Below, piece after piece: positions 17,182-26,375 of a stretch of DNA of 64,000 nt (position 1 is its first letter; each line of letters begins with the position of its first letter). Below the pieces are notes generated by a model. The model did no database searches. It was not told the origin of the DNA and saw only the letters and a list, made by a program, of their open reading frames with translations. Source of the DNA: Kaistia algarum (lineage in GTDB: Bacteria; Pseudomonadota; Alphaproteobacteria; Rhizobiales; Kaistiaceae); assembly GCF_026343945.1 (NCBI RefSeq), contig NZ_JAPKNJ010000003.1, positions 248,001-312,000 of the forward strand, in the 5' to 3' direction. The translations under genes were made by a program, and so were the position numbers.

Positions 17182-18108
17182 ATGGATCTGCGCAAGCTCA
17201 AATATTTCGCCGGCGTGGTCGAAGCGAAGAGCATCAGTCGCGCCGCCGAAACGCTTCATGTCGCGCAGCCGGCGCTGAGCAAGAGCATCCAGGCGCTCGA
17301 ATTCGACCTCGGTACGCCCCTCCTGCAGCGCTCGCCGCAGGGCGTCACCACCACCGAGGCCGGCGCCCGCCTTTACGAACATTGCCAGATCCTGTTCAAG
17401 CAGGTCGACCGCGCCCGCTCCGATGTCCGCCGCGCGGTCGGCGCGCCGTCAGGCCAGGTCGTACTCGGCATGCCGCACAGCCTTGTGGCCGTCATCGCAT
17501 TGCCGCTTCTCCAGATGATGACCCGGCGCTTTCCCGAGGTGCGGCTCGAACTCCGCCAAGACCAGAGCCATGTTCTCGCTGCCGCCGTGCGCGCCGGCAA
17601 GCTCGACTTCGCGGTGATCGCAAGCCCGCGCTCGCGATCCGGTCTCGTCTGTCAGCAGCTCCTGATCGAGGAACTCTTCTTCATCACCTCCCGCAGCGAG
17701 GATGCCGACGTCGGCACGAGCATCTCTTTCGAGGACGCCTCACGCTATTCGTTCGTCCTCCCCGCCATGGGAAACGGCCTCAGGGCGGCGGTCGAGGGCC
17801 ATTTCCGCTCCCGCTCGCTGCCGCTCGACGTGAAATACGAGGTCGACGCCATCGGCCTTATCACGCAATGCGTCGATGCCGGTCTCGGCGCTTCGCTTCT
17901 GCCGGGCGGCTGCCTGGAGCGCGACGCCAACTTTTCGCGGATGCGGGTTCGCAGCTTTGCCGAAGGCGGCTGTCACCGCGGGGTCGTGCTTTGCCACGCG
18001 GAGGAGGCCAGCCTCTCGCCGGCCGCCGCCTGCGCCATATCGTTGGCCGAGGAACTCACCAACGATCTCATCACCGAAAAGCTCTGGCTAGGGGCTCGGC
18101 TCGACTAG
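17182..18108 (+). CDS. LysR family transcriptional regulator
   Basis: Regulator of 308 residues with an N-terminal winged helix-turn-helix (LKYFAGVVEAKSISRAAETL, then AQPALSKSIQALE) and a C-terminal ligand-sensing periplasmic-binding-like domain. It is transcribed away from the seven-gene minus-strand operon, with a palindromic site in the shared 187-base promoter region, so it is the likely activator of that operon in response to the imported substrate or a breakdown product. Confidence 0.92.
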   Translation: MDLRKLKYFAGVVEAKSISRAAETLHVAQPALSKSIQALEFDLGTPLLQRSPQGVTTTEAGARLYEHCQILFKQVDRARSDVRRAVGAPSGQVVLGMPHSLVAVIALPLLQMMTRRFPEVRLELRQDQSHVLAAAVRAGKLDFAVIASPRSRSGLVCQQLLIEELFFITSRSEDADVGTSISFEDASRYSFVLPAMGNGLRAAVEGHFRSRSLPLDVKYEVDAIGLITQCVDAGLGASLLPGGCLERDANFSRMRVRSFAEGGCHRGVVLCHAEEASLSPAAACAISLAEELTNDLITEKLWLGARLD

Positions 18109-18404
18109 TCGCCGGATACCGGCCCAGCGACGCGAAGACCGTCAAGCCAGTTCCTCAAGCGCCAGTGTGTTCAGAAACTCCCGGGTGATTTCCCGTTCTT
18201 CAGGTGTCATGTCTCTTCAGCAGGGGCTCCTGAGGTGTGGTTTCAATCGCCTGCCTGGGCCATCTAGTATCCGGTGCCTCGGCAACAACGGAGAGATGGA
18301 AACGCGGCCTGGAGAGACCGAGATACGCCAGCAGGGCGCGTGCAAGGCCGCTTTCTCCGGCCACAAGTATCGTCGACGGCCTCTCAATGCCTTTGAAGTG
18401 GCGC
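18109..18404. other. Mixed remnant DNA after the LysR gene
   Basis: On the minus strand a frame running from about 18390 to 18200 reads ILVAGESGLARALLAYLGL and HLSVVAEAPDTRWP, which has the look of real protein, and a second frame at 18209-18141 reads MTPEEREITREFLNTLALEE before a stop. I do not recognise a family. They may be two frames of one broken gene truncated by the adjacent IS3 fragment. Confidence 0.3.
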
Positions 18405-18600
18405 TGATCCTTGTCGACCGAGGCTCCGAATTCGTCTCCCGGGATCTCCACCTCTGAGCCTACATAACGGGCGTCACGTTCGACTTCAGCCGACCGGCGG
18501 AACCTACCGACAACGCCTTCGTTGAGGCGTTCAACGGCCGCTTCTGGGGAATGTCTGAATGAGCGCTGGTTCCTGACGCTTGTCGACGCGGCCGCAACAT
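18405..18600 (+). pseudogene. IS3-family (IS407-like) transposase OrfB fragment
   Basis: The plus strand reads LVDRGSEFVSRDLHL, an in-frame TGA (18455-18457) where relatives have Trp, then TGVTFDFSRPAEPTDNAFVE and AFNGRF. After a frameshift it continues as CLNERWFLTLVDA. These are the classic DDE integrase core segments of IS3-family OrfB proteins with IS407-group wording. Both ends are missing, so the element is dead. It directly adjoins an IS5-type fragment on the other strand. Confidence 0.8.
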
Positions 18601-18622
18601 TGGAGGACTCCTGCAAAACAGA

Positions 18623-18960
18623 TCAAAGCTCCAAGGCCATGATCTGCATCGCTGAGGAGACGGCGGACTTGTCGTATCTGATGGCGATGCGGCGGAAGTG
18701 CTTGAGCTTGTTGAACATGCGCTCGGTCCGATTGCGGTCCTAGTAGGCGCGGAAGTCGCGGGCTATGGCCAGTTTGTGGTTGGCCTTGGGCGAGATGACC
18801 CGCAATATCCCCTTGAACAGCAGGCTGGTGCGGACGTCGTCGCTTTCATAGCCTTTGTTGGCCAGCATCAGCCTGAACTTGGCTACCGGCAGGGCGATCA
18901 GCTTATCGACGGCTTTGTAGTCGGGGGCTTCGCCGTCAGTAAGAGTGAAGCCAAGAGTGT
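18623..18960 (-). pseudogene. IS5-family transposase C-terminal fragment
   Basis: Minus-strand codons read DYKAVDKLIALPVAKFRLML, ANKGYESDDVRTSLL, then FRAY, an in-frame TAG, and DRNRTERMFNKLKHFRRIA before RYDKSAVSSAMQIMALEL and a natural-looking stop at 18623. The NRxERMFxxLKxFRRIATRYDK wording is the C-terminal E-containing DDE motif of IS5 (IS427-like) transposases. The N-terminal half is absent. Confidence 0.8.
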
Positions 18961-19054
18961 CAAACGGCGTTCGAAACTGACCCCGATTGGAGTAGACCCT
19001 TCGAGTCGGTCAATATAAGGATAATTCTTTGACCGTCTCCCGGGCGAATTTATC

Positions 19055-19345
19055 CTAAAATTGCACGGGGTTTAGATAAACGAGTGGGAAGTGTAGCCTT
19101 CGGCCGTTGTATATATAGCCGATGAACCTGGGAATATGCTCGACAACATCGGAGAATATCTCGAACCCCATGGGGTAGACGCCTTCGACCTTCAGCGTCT
19201 TCATGAAGCTTTCCGCTTTGGCGTTGTCGTAGGGGTTTCCACGCCGGCCTATCGAGCCGACGAGGCCATGGCACGAGAGGGGTTGTCGATAAGCCTGAGC
19301 CGCGTATTGCGACCGCGGTCCGTCGACGGCTCCTTCGCTATGACT
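19055..19345 (-). pseudogene. IS3-family transposase C-terminal fragment
   Basis: The minus frame contains SQYAAQAYRQPLS, GSIGRRGNPYDNAKAESFMK, TLKVEGVY and the end RFIGYIYNGRRLHFPLVYL followed by NPVQF and a stop at 19055. This is the terminal part of an IS3-family OrfB DDE domain, from the second Asp to the end. Upstream codons are unrecognisable, so only the last hundred residues survive. It is a different IS3 subgroup from the fragment at 18405. Confidence 0.8.
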
Positions 19346-19533
19346 GCTTTGCGCCCCCATCTCGGTCGTTGCCGTAACCAAGCCAGTTGCCCACGAGCGG
19401 ACATTCGTCTTGCCAAGAGCGATGACACCTTCGCGCCGTGTTGAAACTCGGCCTTTGAAGCGAGGCACCGTCGCTGATTCACCCAATATACATGCGGAGG
19501 ACTGAGGCGATGATGGGCGAGCGACGGGTAGGA

Positions 19534-21000
19534 TCACCTATGGCTTTCGAAAGTTGCCTCATGCAATTCGGTGGCTGCGCGATGTCCCGACCTGACGGCA
19601 CCCTCTATCCAGGCTGAATATTCCGACGTGTGCTCGCCCGCAAAGTAGATGCGACCCTCGGGCGAGGCGATATTCCCTTGCCAGCGGAAGAGATCACCAG
19701 GCTGCGGGATGCCATAGGCGCCGCCAGCCCAGGGATCGTGCTGCCACGAATAGCTCCTTGATTCCTGCACATGACGGCCCGCTCCGGGGAAGGCCTTTTC
19801 GATGTGTCCCATTGCCCATTGGGCCCGGGCCGGCTCGTCCATTGCGTCCAATTCGGCGGCCCGCTCACCTTGCTGATAGAACTGAAGTACCCCGCTGCCA
19901 TCGCCGGCGGACCATCGGGGGCTCCAGATTTCTGCGCCCGTATCGAGCTGGGCGAACCCGCTCAGCTGTTCGGACTCCCAGAAACGGGCTGACATCTTGA
20001 ACGCCACCTTGGTCGCCTTGGTGTAGCGAATTTCGGCCAGGATCTGTTGCTTTGCGGGGTTAAGTGCTGGCTCGAACTGGACGCGGCCCAGAACTGAGAA
20101 TGGGATCGTGCAGATGAGTGCATCTGCGGTCAGTACGGCCTTCGGCCTTGCCCCTTCGACGGCAATCTCGATGCGGTCGGCGAACTGCACTACGGCCCGA
20201 ACCGGTGAGTTGAGCAAGATTGGGCCGCGCAGGTGTGCGGCAATGGCGGCCGGCAGGCGGTCGTTGCCACCCTCGATAACCGACAAGCTTTCACGATCAT
20301 AAGTCGCGAGGACGCGGGAGAGCATCAGGGGCGAAATGGCGGTCGGGAAAGCGCCGAGGGTCAGCAACTTGATTGCTGCCGGCGACAGACCCTGCGCGGC
20401 AAGGTGATCGACGATGCAGAGCCGGTCAAGGTGAGCCAGCGCAGATGGTGGCCATGCGGGCGTGTCGATCACCTTTGCCGCTAACAGCTTTTCAACGTTG
20501 TCGAGCACATGCGTCTTGATCAGGCCAGCATATCCCATCGCCTTCTCCTCCGGCGGCAGATCGACCGTCGCGGCCAAGTCCGTCTTGGAGTCGATGATCC
20601 AGCGTTTGCCGTCGATCAGCGCGACGTTCTTGAGGCCGGCCGGATAGAGCGGCCTGGTGGCGAGCCCCATCTGACCGATATAGTCCCAAGTCCAGCGATG
20701 CGACCGGGGAATTCGACCTGCCCCGGCCTCCGCCATGGGTGCGCCGTCTCGTGCGCGTTGCGTGTGAACCCGACCGCCAATCCGACGCCGGGCCTCGACA
20801 ATCTGGACATGGTGACCGGCGCGCTCAAGCTCGAGCGCCGCCACGAGGCCACTCATACCAGCACCAACGACAATGACCGTCTTAGGGTCTGTTGTCGGGG
20901 CTAGCCGTGGAGGTCCCGCTAGGCCGCTCATGCCAACGCATGCCACGATCTTCTTCTTCGGGCTCTCCATATGCTTAAGCTTTGGGGGCAATAGCGGCAT
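19534..21000 (-). CDS. FAD-dependent flavin monoamine/L-amino acid oxidase family protein
   Basis: Oxidoreductase of 488 residues. The dinucleotide motif is VIVVGAGMSGLVAALELERA (about residues 41-60), followed by the GG-motif RIGGRVHT and a C-terminal FAD contact in GRIYFAGEHTSEYSAWIEGA. It would oxidise an amine or L-amino acid to the imine, releasing hydrogen peroxide. The N-terminus before the FAD motif is about 40 residues with a lysine-rich patch and no clear signal. ATG at 21000 is preferred because GGAGGAAG lies about eight bases before it. A divergent Lrp/AsnC regulator suggests amino-acid-responsive control. Confidence 0.88.
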   Translation of the reverse strand: MPLLPPKLKHMESPKKKIVACVGMSGLAGPPRLAPTTDPKTVIVVGAGMSGLVAALELERAGHHVQIVEARRRIGGRVHTQRARDGAPMAEAGAGRIPRSHRWTWDYIGQMGLATRPLYPAGLKNVALIDGKRWIIDSKTDLAATVDLPPEEKAMGYAGLIKTHVLDNVEKLLAAKVIDTPAWPPSALAHLDRLCIVDHLAAQGLSPAAIKLLTLGAFPTAISPLMLSRVLATYDRESLSVIEGGNDRLPAAIAAHLRGPILLNSPVRAVVQFADRIEIAVEGARPKAVLTADALICTIPFSVLGRVQFEPALNPAKQQILAEIRYTKATKVAFKMSARFWESEQLSGFAQLDTGAEIWSPRWSAGDGSGVLQFYQQGERAAELDAMDEPARAQWAMGHIEKAFPGAGRHVQESRSYSWQHDPWAGGAYGIPQPGDLFRWQGNIASPEGRIYFAGEHTSEYSAWIEGAVRSGHRAATELHEATFESHR

Positions 21001-21215
21001 GGCAACATTCTTCCTCCGCGCACGTGAAAACGCGCCTCCCGTTTCTCTGACCTTGTTATGCAAGGGCTGCTCTCGGGGCGAAATCTCTCCGCCGGCGGCG
21101 TTGCATCCATGCAGCTTGTTCTAGCGCGCAACAGCTCAAGAAAAGTGCTAAAGATGGAAGTCGGATAGTCAATCTCTGGCATCATTGGTGTTCTAGCTAC
21201 CGGAAAATAGACACT

Positions 21216-21707
21216 TTGACCAAAACGCCGTTGGACGCCATCGACCTGAAAATCCTTCGGGAGGTGCAGAACGACGCCCGCATTGCCAACATCACGCTTG
21301 CCGATCGCGTCGGGCTCTCGCCGTCTCCGTGCTCGCGACGCGTGAAGCTGCTTGAGGAGGGAGGCGTGATCGAAGGCTACCGTGCCGTCCTCAACCGTCC
21401 CGCCGTTGGGCTGGGTCTCACGGTGTTTGCCGGGGTGCGGGTCGAGCGTCACGCGCAGGACCAAGCCGATGCCTTCGTGGAAGCCGTCCTCTCGATGCCC
21501 GAGGTCGTCGCATGCCATTTGATCTCCGGCGACGTCGACTTCCTGATCGAAGTCGTCGTCCCTGACATGGCGACCTATGAGTCCACCATCCTGCGGCAGC
21601 TCCTATCGTTGACTGCCATCCGCGACATCCGCTCGAGTTTTGCCATGCGTAGCTACAGGGCTGGCGGAGCATTGCCCCTGTCGCCCGCGAGACCTTCAAA
21701 GACCTGA
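21216..21707 (+). CDS. Lrp/AsnC family transcriptional regulator
   Basis: Regulator of 163 residues: N-terminal helix-turn-helix (ITLADRVGLSPSPCSRRVKL) and a C-terminal RAM ligand domain (CHLISGDVDFLIEVVVPD). The frame starts with TTG at 21216; another TTG lies five codons later. It is divergent from the flavin amine oxidase, a pairing in which Lrp-type proteins often sense the amino acid that the oxidase degrades. Confidence 0.9.
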   Translation: MTKTPLDAIDLKILREVQNDARIANITLADRVGLSPSPCSRRVKLLEEGGVIEGYRAVLNRPAVGLGLTVFAGVRVERHAQDQADAFVEAVLSMPEVVACHLISGDVDFLIEVVVPDMATYESTILRQLLSLTAIRDIRSSFAMRSYRAGGALPLSPARPSKT

Positions 21708-21936
21708 CTTCGCGCGATCGATTGCAATGCCGGAGATCGCGCTGGCGCGACTAGCGCTCAGACTGCTGCACCACGCGGGCGGGATTCCCCGGCGAGGACG
21801 TGCGTCAATCGTGTCCAAGCGACCTTGATCACTGCATGAACGCGGTAAAAGGCCGTAAAACGCCGCTCGGAGTTGCTTTCTCTTGCGGCGTTCTAGTAGA
21901 GCGTCCCACCACGGGAAAACAGATCGGAAAATTCGT

Positions 21937-22350
21937 TCAGCCTTCCAGGTGCTTCTTGAAGCGCAGCGTGTCGAAATACTCGCTGAAGTGTGTGATCCGG
22001 CCACCCTTGGCCTCGACCCGGACAATATAGATCTGATCGAAGGACTTGCCGTTGGCGCTCATTTTGCCGGTGGCCGTATATTCGGCAACGACCGCATCCC
22101 GGCCGACGAGCTTGTGGACAGTCACTTCGCCGATTCTGAGGTCGTCGATCAGCGACCTGAACCAGGTCATGCCGGCGAGGATCGCTTCGCGGCCTTGCCG
22201 CTTGGTGGGCGCATCAAAGGTGCCGGCGTAGGGCAGCTCGAAGACGGCGTCTTCGGCGAACAAGGCCGCCCAAGCGTGGAGATCGCGAGGAAGAAGGTCG
22301 AGCGAACGCAGCAGAAGCTCTTCAGCGTTCAGGGTCTTTACGTCGGTCAT
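21937..22350 (-). CDS. SnoaL-like (NTF2 fold) protein
   Basis: Small cone-fold protein of 137 residues related to ketosteroid isomerase-like proteins (FAEDAVFELPYAGTFDAPTK, EYTATGKMSANGKSFDQIYI, ITHFSEYFD). Members isomerise, hydrate or merely bind small hydrophobic molecules; the role here is unknown. AAGGAA precedes the ATG. It lies downstream of, and on the same strand as, the LysR gene, and a second member of the fold is encoded divergently from that regulator. Confidence 0.85.
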   Translation of the reverse strand: MTDVKTLNAEELLLRSLDLLPRDLHAWAALFAEDAVFELPYAGTFDAPTKRQGREAILAGMTWFRSLIDDLRIGEVTVHKLVGRDAVVAEYTATGKMSANGKSFDQIYIVRVEAKGGRITHFSEYFDTLRFKKHLEG

Positions 22351-22486
22351 AGCAGGTTCCTTTCGTTCACGTGCCAGACCGAGATGGCGTGGAAAGAGAG
22401 CCCTGTTCAGCCCGATAATCTGGAAACACTGATCGTCCCTATGGATAATCAGATGCCAGATCGTCCTCTTAATTCGCCGAAATCGA

Positions 22487-23413
22487 TTAATCGCCGACAG
22501 CCGGTTCGCGGCGTACATCCACGCGCGCGAAGATCTGGGCGACCCACTCAACGAACACGCGCAGTTTCGCATGGAGATGGCGGTTCGAGGGATAGACGAC
22601 GTACAGCGGATGATATTCGCGCGTCCAGGCATCGAGAAGCGGGATGAGGCGTCCATCATCCAGATAGGGCTGTGCGGCGAAGCGGAAGGTTTGGCCGATG
22701 CCGAGACCTGAAAGCAGCGCCGTCAGATGCGCCGTGCTCTCATTGACCGCGACACTGTAGCGGTAGTCGATCTCGATCTTGTCCGCCCGCTGCTCAAAAC
22801 GGAGCGGAAAGACCTTACCCGTCAACGCGGAAAAGTAGGTCAGGAGCTGATGGCCCGTTTCCAAGTCGCGAGGGTGCGAGGGAACCGCGCGCTCGGCGAG
22901 ATAGTCGGGCGAAGCGCAGGTCACATAATCCAGTTTGCAGATGCGCCGGCCGATCAGGGAGCTGTCGTCGAGCGCGCCACCCCGGATGACGCAATCGACG
23001 GCGTCGCTGACAAGGTCAATCGGCCGGTCGTTCACGCCGAGATAGATTTCGATGTCCGGATAGCGCTGGCGAAACTCGGGCAGCGCCGGAATGAGGATCC
23101 GGTTGGCGAGCAGAGAGCCGATATCGACGCGCAATTTGCCCTGGGGTTGCGCCTTGGTCCGTCGCGCCGCCTGATCCATGTCGTGCAGTTCGTCGAGCAG
23201 GCGAAGGGCACGCTCATAATACGCGGCGCCATCGGCCGTGACGGTGACAGATCTCGTCGTGCGCTGGATCAGCTTGGTGTCGAGATGGTCCTCGAGATCG
23301 GAAATGAGCTTGCTGACGGTGGAGCGCGGCAGGCCGAGCAGGTCGGCAGCTCTGGCGAACGTTCCGGATTCAGCGATCCGAACGAAGGTGCGCATCGCGA
23401 GAAGCTGATCCAT
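22487..23413 (-). CDS. LysR family transcriptional regulator
   Basis: Regulator of 308 residues with helix-turn-helix segment TFARAADLLGLPRSTVSKLI and a substrate-binding C-terminal domain. The start MDQLLAMRTF at 23413 is the usual LysR beginning; longer starts upstream would read through the promoter region. It is divergent from a SnoaL-like gene, and a TTGTGCAAA repeat pair lies in the gap. Confidence 0.92.
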   Translation of the reverse strand: MDQLLAMRTFVRIAESGTFARAADLLGLPRSTVSKLISDLEDHLDTKLIQRTTRSVTVTADGAAYYERALRLLDELHDMDQAARRTKAQPQGKLRVDIGSLLANRILIPALPEFRQRYPDIEIYLGVNDRPIDLVSDAVDCVIRGGALDDSSLIGRRICKLDYVTCASPDYLAERAVPSHPRDLETGHQLLTYFSALTGKVFPLRFEQRADKIEIDYRYSVAVNESTAHLTALLSGLGIGQTFRFAAQPYLDDGRLIPLLDAWTREYHPLYVVYPSNRHLHAKLRVFVEWVAQIFARVDVRREPAVGD

Positions 23414-23434
23414 CGTCCCACCGCCCGGCCGCGA

Positions 23435-23483
23435 TTGTGCAAAAGCGTGGATTATGAAAACATATTTCGCATCTTTGTGCAAA
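23435..23483. promoter_or_regulatory. Paired TTGTGCAAA boxes in a LysR-SnoaL divergent promoter
   Basis: TTGTGCAAA occurs at 23435-23443 and again at 23475-23483, in the same orientation and 40 bases apart (about four helical turns), within the 121-base gap between the LysR start and the SnoaL-like start. TTGTGCAA is itself nearly palindromic. Spacing on one face of the helix suits a regulator dimer pair; assignment to the LysR protein is an inference. Confidence 0.45.
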
Positions 23484-23534
23484 CTTCGGGAGGCGTATCT
23501 CCGTGTGACAGCTAACCCATGGAAGGACACGCTG

Positions 23535-23915
23535 ATGAAAAACGCCACCCAGCTTCTCGAAGCCTATCTCGCGAACATCCAGGATCCGGCCGCTGCGGCG
23601 AGCCTCTTTGCAGAGGACGGCATTTTGGAACTGCCGACGATAAACGCCCGCGCCCAGGGCCCGGAAGCCATCGAGAAATTCATCGCCGGCCTTCTGGTCA
23701 GGGTTCCCGACTTCAGGTTCAAGAACATCGACATCTCGATCCGGACCGAAGACCAGGCGTTCGGCGAATATCAGGTCGAAGCCCTCGTACTCGCCACCGG
23801 CAAGACTTACAAGCAGACCTATGCCGGCCGGCTCGTCGCAAAGGACGGGAAGATCAAGCTGCTGCGGGAGGCGCTCGATACGCTCGCGGCATCGCAGGCC
23901 TTCAGCAAGGACTAA
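23535..23915 (+). CDS. SnoaL-like (NTF2 fold) protein
   Basis: Second NTF2-fold protein of the locus, 126 residues (LFAEDGILELPTINARAQGP, EYQVEALVLATGKTYKQTYA). It shares the fold and the FAEDxxxELP wording with the protein at 21937 but is otherwise divergent. GGAAGGA precedes the ATG. It is transcribed away from the LysR gene and is its most likely target. Function unknown. Confidence 0.85.
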   Translation: MKNATQLLEAYLANIQDPAAAASLFAEDGILELPTINARAQGPEAIEKFIAGLLVRVPDFRFKNIDISIRTEDQAFGEYQVEALVLATGKTYKQTYAGRLVAKDGKIKLLREALDTLAASQAFSKD

Positions 23916-23923
23916 GGGTGCCG

Positions 23924-23962
23924 AGGCGGGCGAGGTCACCGTTCGCGGACGAGCGCCCGCCT
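23924..23962 (+). terminator. Hairpin after the SnoaL-like gene
   Basis: AGGCGGGCG (23924-23932) pairs perfectly with CGCCCGCCT (23954-23962) around a 21-base loop, starting nine bases after the stop codon and followed by the AT-rich tatctatattctc. It may act as a weak intrinsic terminator. Confidence 0.45.
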
Positions 23963-24072
23963 TATCTATATTCTCTCCGATGTAGCCAAACCCAGTTCAA
24001 GAAGGGTCTCCGGCTTTTTAGTCAAACAACTCGTAGCGTGTCCTTGACGGAAGGGGACTCGCGGCACCCCGT

Positions 24073-24135
24073 CTGTCGCCGGGCGACGCCGTCGTCATGG
24101 ACAATCTTGGCAGTCACAAGGGCCGCCGCATGCTT
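24073..24135 (+). pseudogene. IS630-family transposase fragment
   Basis: The plus strand reads LSPGDAVVMDNLGSHKGRR, the highly characteristic second-Asp segment of IS630/Tc1-like DDE transposases. Only about 20 codons are recognisable. The remaining DNA to 24567 on either strand shows no further gene I can support. Confidence 0.65.
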
Positions 24136-24567
24136 GGCGCAAGCGATGAGCTGGACGATGGTGTGATGTCTGAAAGTGGCGGCTGCTTTCGTTGCTTTGT
24201 AAATTCCCCTCGGTAGTTGCCTTCGGCCGAACCGCTGTTGAAGGGCAGCTATCGCGCCTCGCGGTTCTAGAGGCAGACAGTCCGCCTCCGGCCTCAAAGA
24301 CGTCGGCAGGAGGTCATTTCCCAACATCAACTCGGCGAGTGGATGCCAAAGACCGGACCGGGGTGGAAAGGAGAATGGCTGCTGATGGCGGCGTCTGGGC
24401 CTGGGCTGTCGGTCCGCTGCTGACCCTTTAAAACGCAGATAGCCGCCATGGGCGCGCCGTGTGTCCGAGCCAAGACCATCTTGTCCGACGGACGCGCCGC
24501 TTCGGCAGCACGTGTTGTCGAAACGGCTAGCTTTTTCCGGACAGCAAGAGCGCTCGAATGGGTGGCC
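24136..24567. other. Non-coding stretch with no recognisable gene
   Basis: Between the IS630 scrap and the AraC-family gene I see only short frames without family features. It is probably eroded transposon or gene-end DNA. Confidence 0.4.
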
Positions 24568-25467
24568 TCAGGCCGCGGCGCGCGCGAATTTGCCGGGCGG
24601 GCATCCGAGGCGCTTACGAAACGCAGTGCTGAAGGCGCTGGCCGACTCGTAGCCAATCTCTTCTGCGATCCGATCGAGCGTCTTGTTGCCGCGGGTCAGG
24701 GCGTCCTTTGCGATCGCCATGCGCCAGCGCATCAGATACTCGATTGGTGCGCATCCCAACATTTCACCGAATCGGGCCGAGAAGGCGGAGCGAGACATGC
24801 CCGCGATGCTCGCAAGTTCTGCGACTGTCCAACTGGCGCGGACATCGGCGTGGATCGCCAGTAGCGCGCGGGCGATCGCCGGGTCCTGCATCCCGCTCAA
24901 CAGGCCGGACGGTACAGCCTCGTTGCCAAGGCTGCGCCAGCGAAGCGCCTCGACCAGCAATGCCTCCAGCATGCGCTGAATGATCAGCTCCTTGCCGGGA
25001 TAATCGGTGGCGCATTCCTCGGCCAGCAGACCGACTAAACGTCCGAACCGCGTCGAGCGGCCTTCCGAGGCCGGGATATGGATACGCTCGGGCAGAAGCG
25101 AGAGCAGGAGAGAACTGTTCACCCGTTCGAAGGCAAAGCTCCCGCCCAACGCCACGAAGTCCGGCTTGCCGTGGGGGGCGCCATGCCGGACGGCTTGGTC
25201 ACGCGGCGTGACAGGCGTGCCGGGAATATGAGGTTCGCTCGCCAGCGAGAAGGCGGGCGTCGTCGGCAGCAGCAGAAAATCCCCCTCCGCGAGACGCAGC
25301 GGCTCCTTGCCATCGAAGGTCAGCCACGCCTCACCTGAAAGGATGATCGTAAAGCCGGGCGCATCATGCGCGTCGTAGTGAACTGCCCAGCGGCCTTTTC
25401 CTGAAATCGGCTTCGACACCGCGGCGCTCGGGCGCAACAAGGCGATCATATCGCTCAGTGGATCCAT
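24568..25467 (-). CDS. AraC family transcriptional regulator
   Basis: Regulator of 299 residues. The N-terminal half is a cupin-type sensor (WAVHYDAHDAPGFTIILSGE) as in AraC proteins annotated cupin_6. The C-terminal third has two helix-turn-helix motifs (ELASIAGMSRSAFSARF and IAEEIGYESASAFSTAFRKR). The ATG at 25467 gives the usual family start MDPLSDMIALL. It is divergent from a short-chain dehydrogenase, its probable target, a very common arrangement for this subfamily. Confidence 0.92.
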   Translation of the reverse strand: MDPLSDMIALLRPSAAVSKPISGKGRWAVHYDAHDAPGFTIILSGEAWLTFDGKEPLRLAEGDFLLLPTTPAFSLASEPHIPGTPVTPRDQAVRHGAPHGKPDFVALGGSFAFERVNSSLLLSLLPERIHIPASEGRSTRFGRLVGLLAEECATDYPGKELIIQRMLEALLVEALRWRSLGNEAVPSGLLSGMQDPAIARALLAIHADVRASWTVAELASIAGMSRSAFSARFGEMLGCAPIEYLMRWRMAIAKDALTRGNKTLDRIAEEIGYESASAFSTAFRKRLGCPPGKFARAAA

Positions 25468-25564
25468 GATTCTGGACGATCCATAAATAATCGTGGCGTC
25501 ATCATTATAGATCGTATCCGTCGCTCTGGCTATCTCTTTGGGTATCGAAACCAAGGAAACTGAC

Positions 25565-26314
25565 ATGACCAAGACCATCCTCATCACCGGAACCTCGTCG
25601 GGCTACGGCAAGGCGATCACCGAGCATTTCCTTGCACAGGGCTGGAATGTGATCGCCACGATGCGGAGGCCCGAGGCAGCCGGCGTTGCTGGCGATACCG
25701 GCCGCCTGCGGGTTTTGCCGCTCGACGTCACCGACGAAGCTAGCATTGCGGCATTAATTGAAACCGCTGGTCCTATCGACGTGCTGGTGAACAATGCTGG
25801 CATCGGCGCAGTCGGGGCGTTCGAGGTGACGCCGATGTCGCTCGCACGCCAGCTGTTCGAGACCAACACGATCGGCGTGATGGCGATGTGCCAGGCCGTC
25901 ATCCCGCAGATGCGCGCGCGCCGCTCGGGCATCATCGTCAATGTGACCTCGAGCGTCACTCTGGGCGCTTTCCCGCTGGCTGCTGCCTATACCGCGAGCA
26001 AGCAGGCGATCGAGGGCTTCACCGGCTCGCTCGCCCATGAACTCGCCTACTTCAATATCGCGGTGAAGCTGGTCGAGCCCGGCTACGCCCCCACCACCAA
26101 CTTCGGCGCGAACGCAATCATTCCGTTCGACCAGCTGCTTCCGGGCGAGTACGCCGATTTTGCCAAGCCAATCTTGGAAGGCTTTGCAGCGCCGGCGCTG
26201 ACCACCCGGGAAAACGATGTGGCCGAAGGCGTTTGGAGCGCCGTACATGATGCAAGCGGTCGGCTTCGGTTCCCCGCGGGGCTCGATGCCATTGCGCTCG
26301 CTGAAGCGCGCTGA
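25565..26314 (+). CDS. SDR family oxidoreductase
   Basis: Classical short-chain dehydrogenase of 249 residues. Cofactor motif TGTSSGYGKA, NNAG at about residue 80, catalytic Ser-Tyr-Lys with YTASK near residue 155. AAGGAA precedes the ATG at 25565. It is followed by a strong hairpin, so it forms a single-gene unit controlled by the divergent AraC-type protein. Substrate unknown. Confidence 0.9.
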   Translation: MTKTILITGTSSGYGKAITEHFLAQGWNVIATMRRPEAAGVAGDTGRLRVLPLDVTDEASIAALIETAGPIDVLVNNAGIGAVGAFEVTPMSLARQLFETNTIGVMAMCQAVIPQMRARRSGIIVNVTSSVTLGAFPLAAAYTASKQAIEGFTGSLAHELAYFNIAVKLVEPGYAPTTNFGANAIIPFDQLLPGEYADFAKPILEGFAAPALTTRENDVAEGVWSAVHDASGRLRFPAGLDAIALAEAR

Positions 26315-26334
26315 CAGTCGACCTATGCCGCGTC

Positions 26335-26375
26335 TCGGGACAGGCACGGAAATATTGGTCCCGTGCCTGTCCCGA
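26335..26375 (+). terminator. Strong 15-bp perfect hairpin after the SDR gene
   Basis: TCGGGACAGGCACGG (26335-26349) pairs without mismatch with CCGTGCCTGTCCCGA (26361-26375) around an 11-base loop, 20 bases after the stop. There is no T-tract, so it may act as a terminator or as an RNA 3' end stabiliser. Confidence 0.65.
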
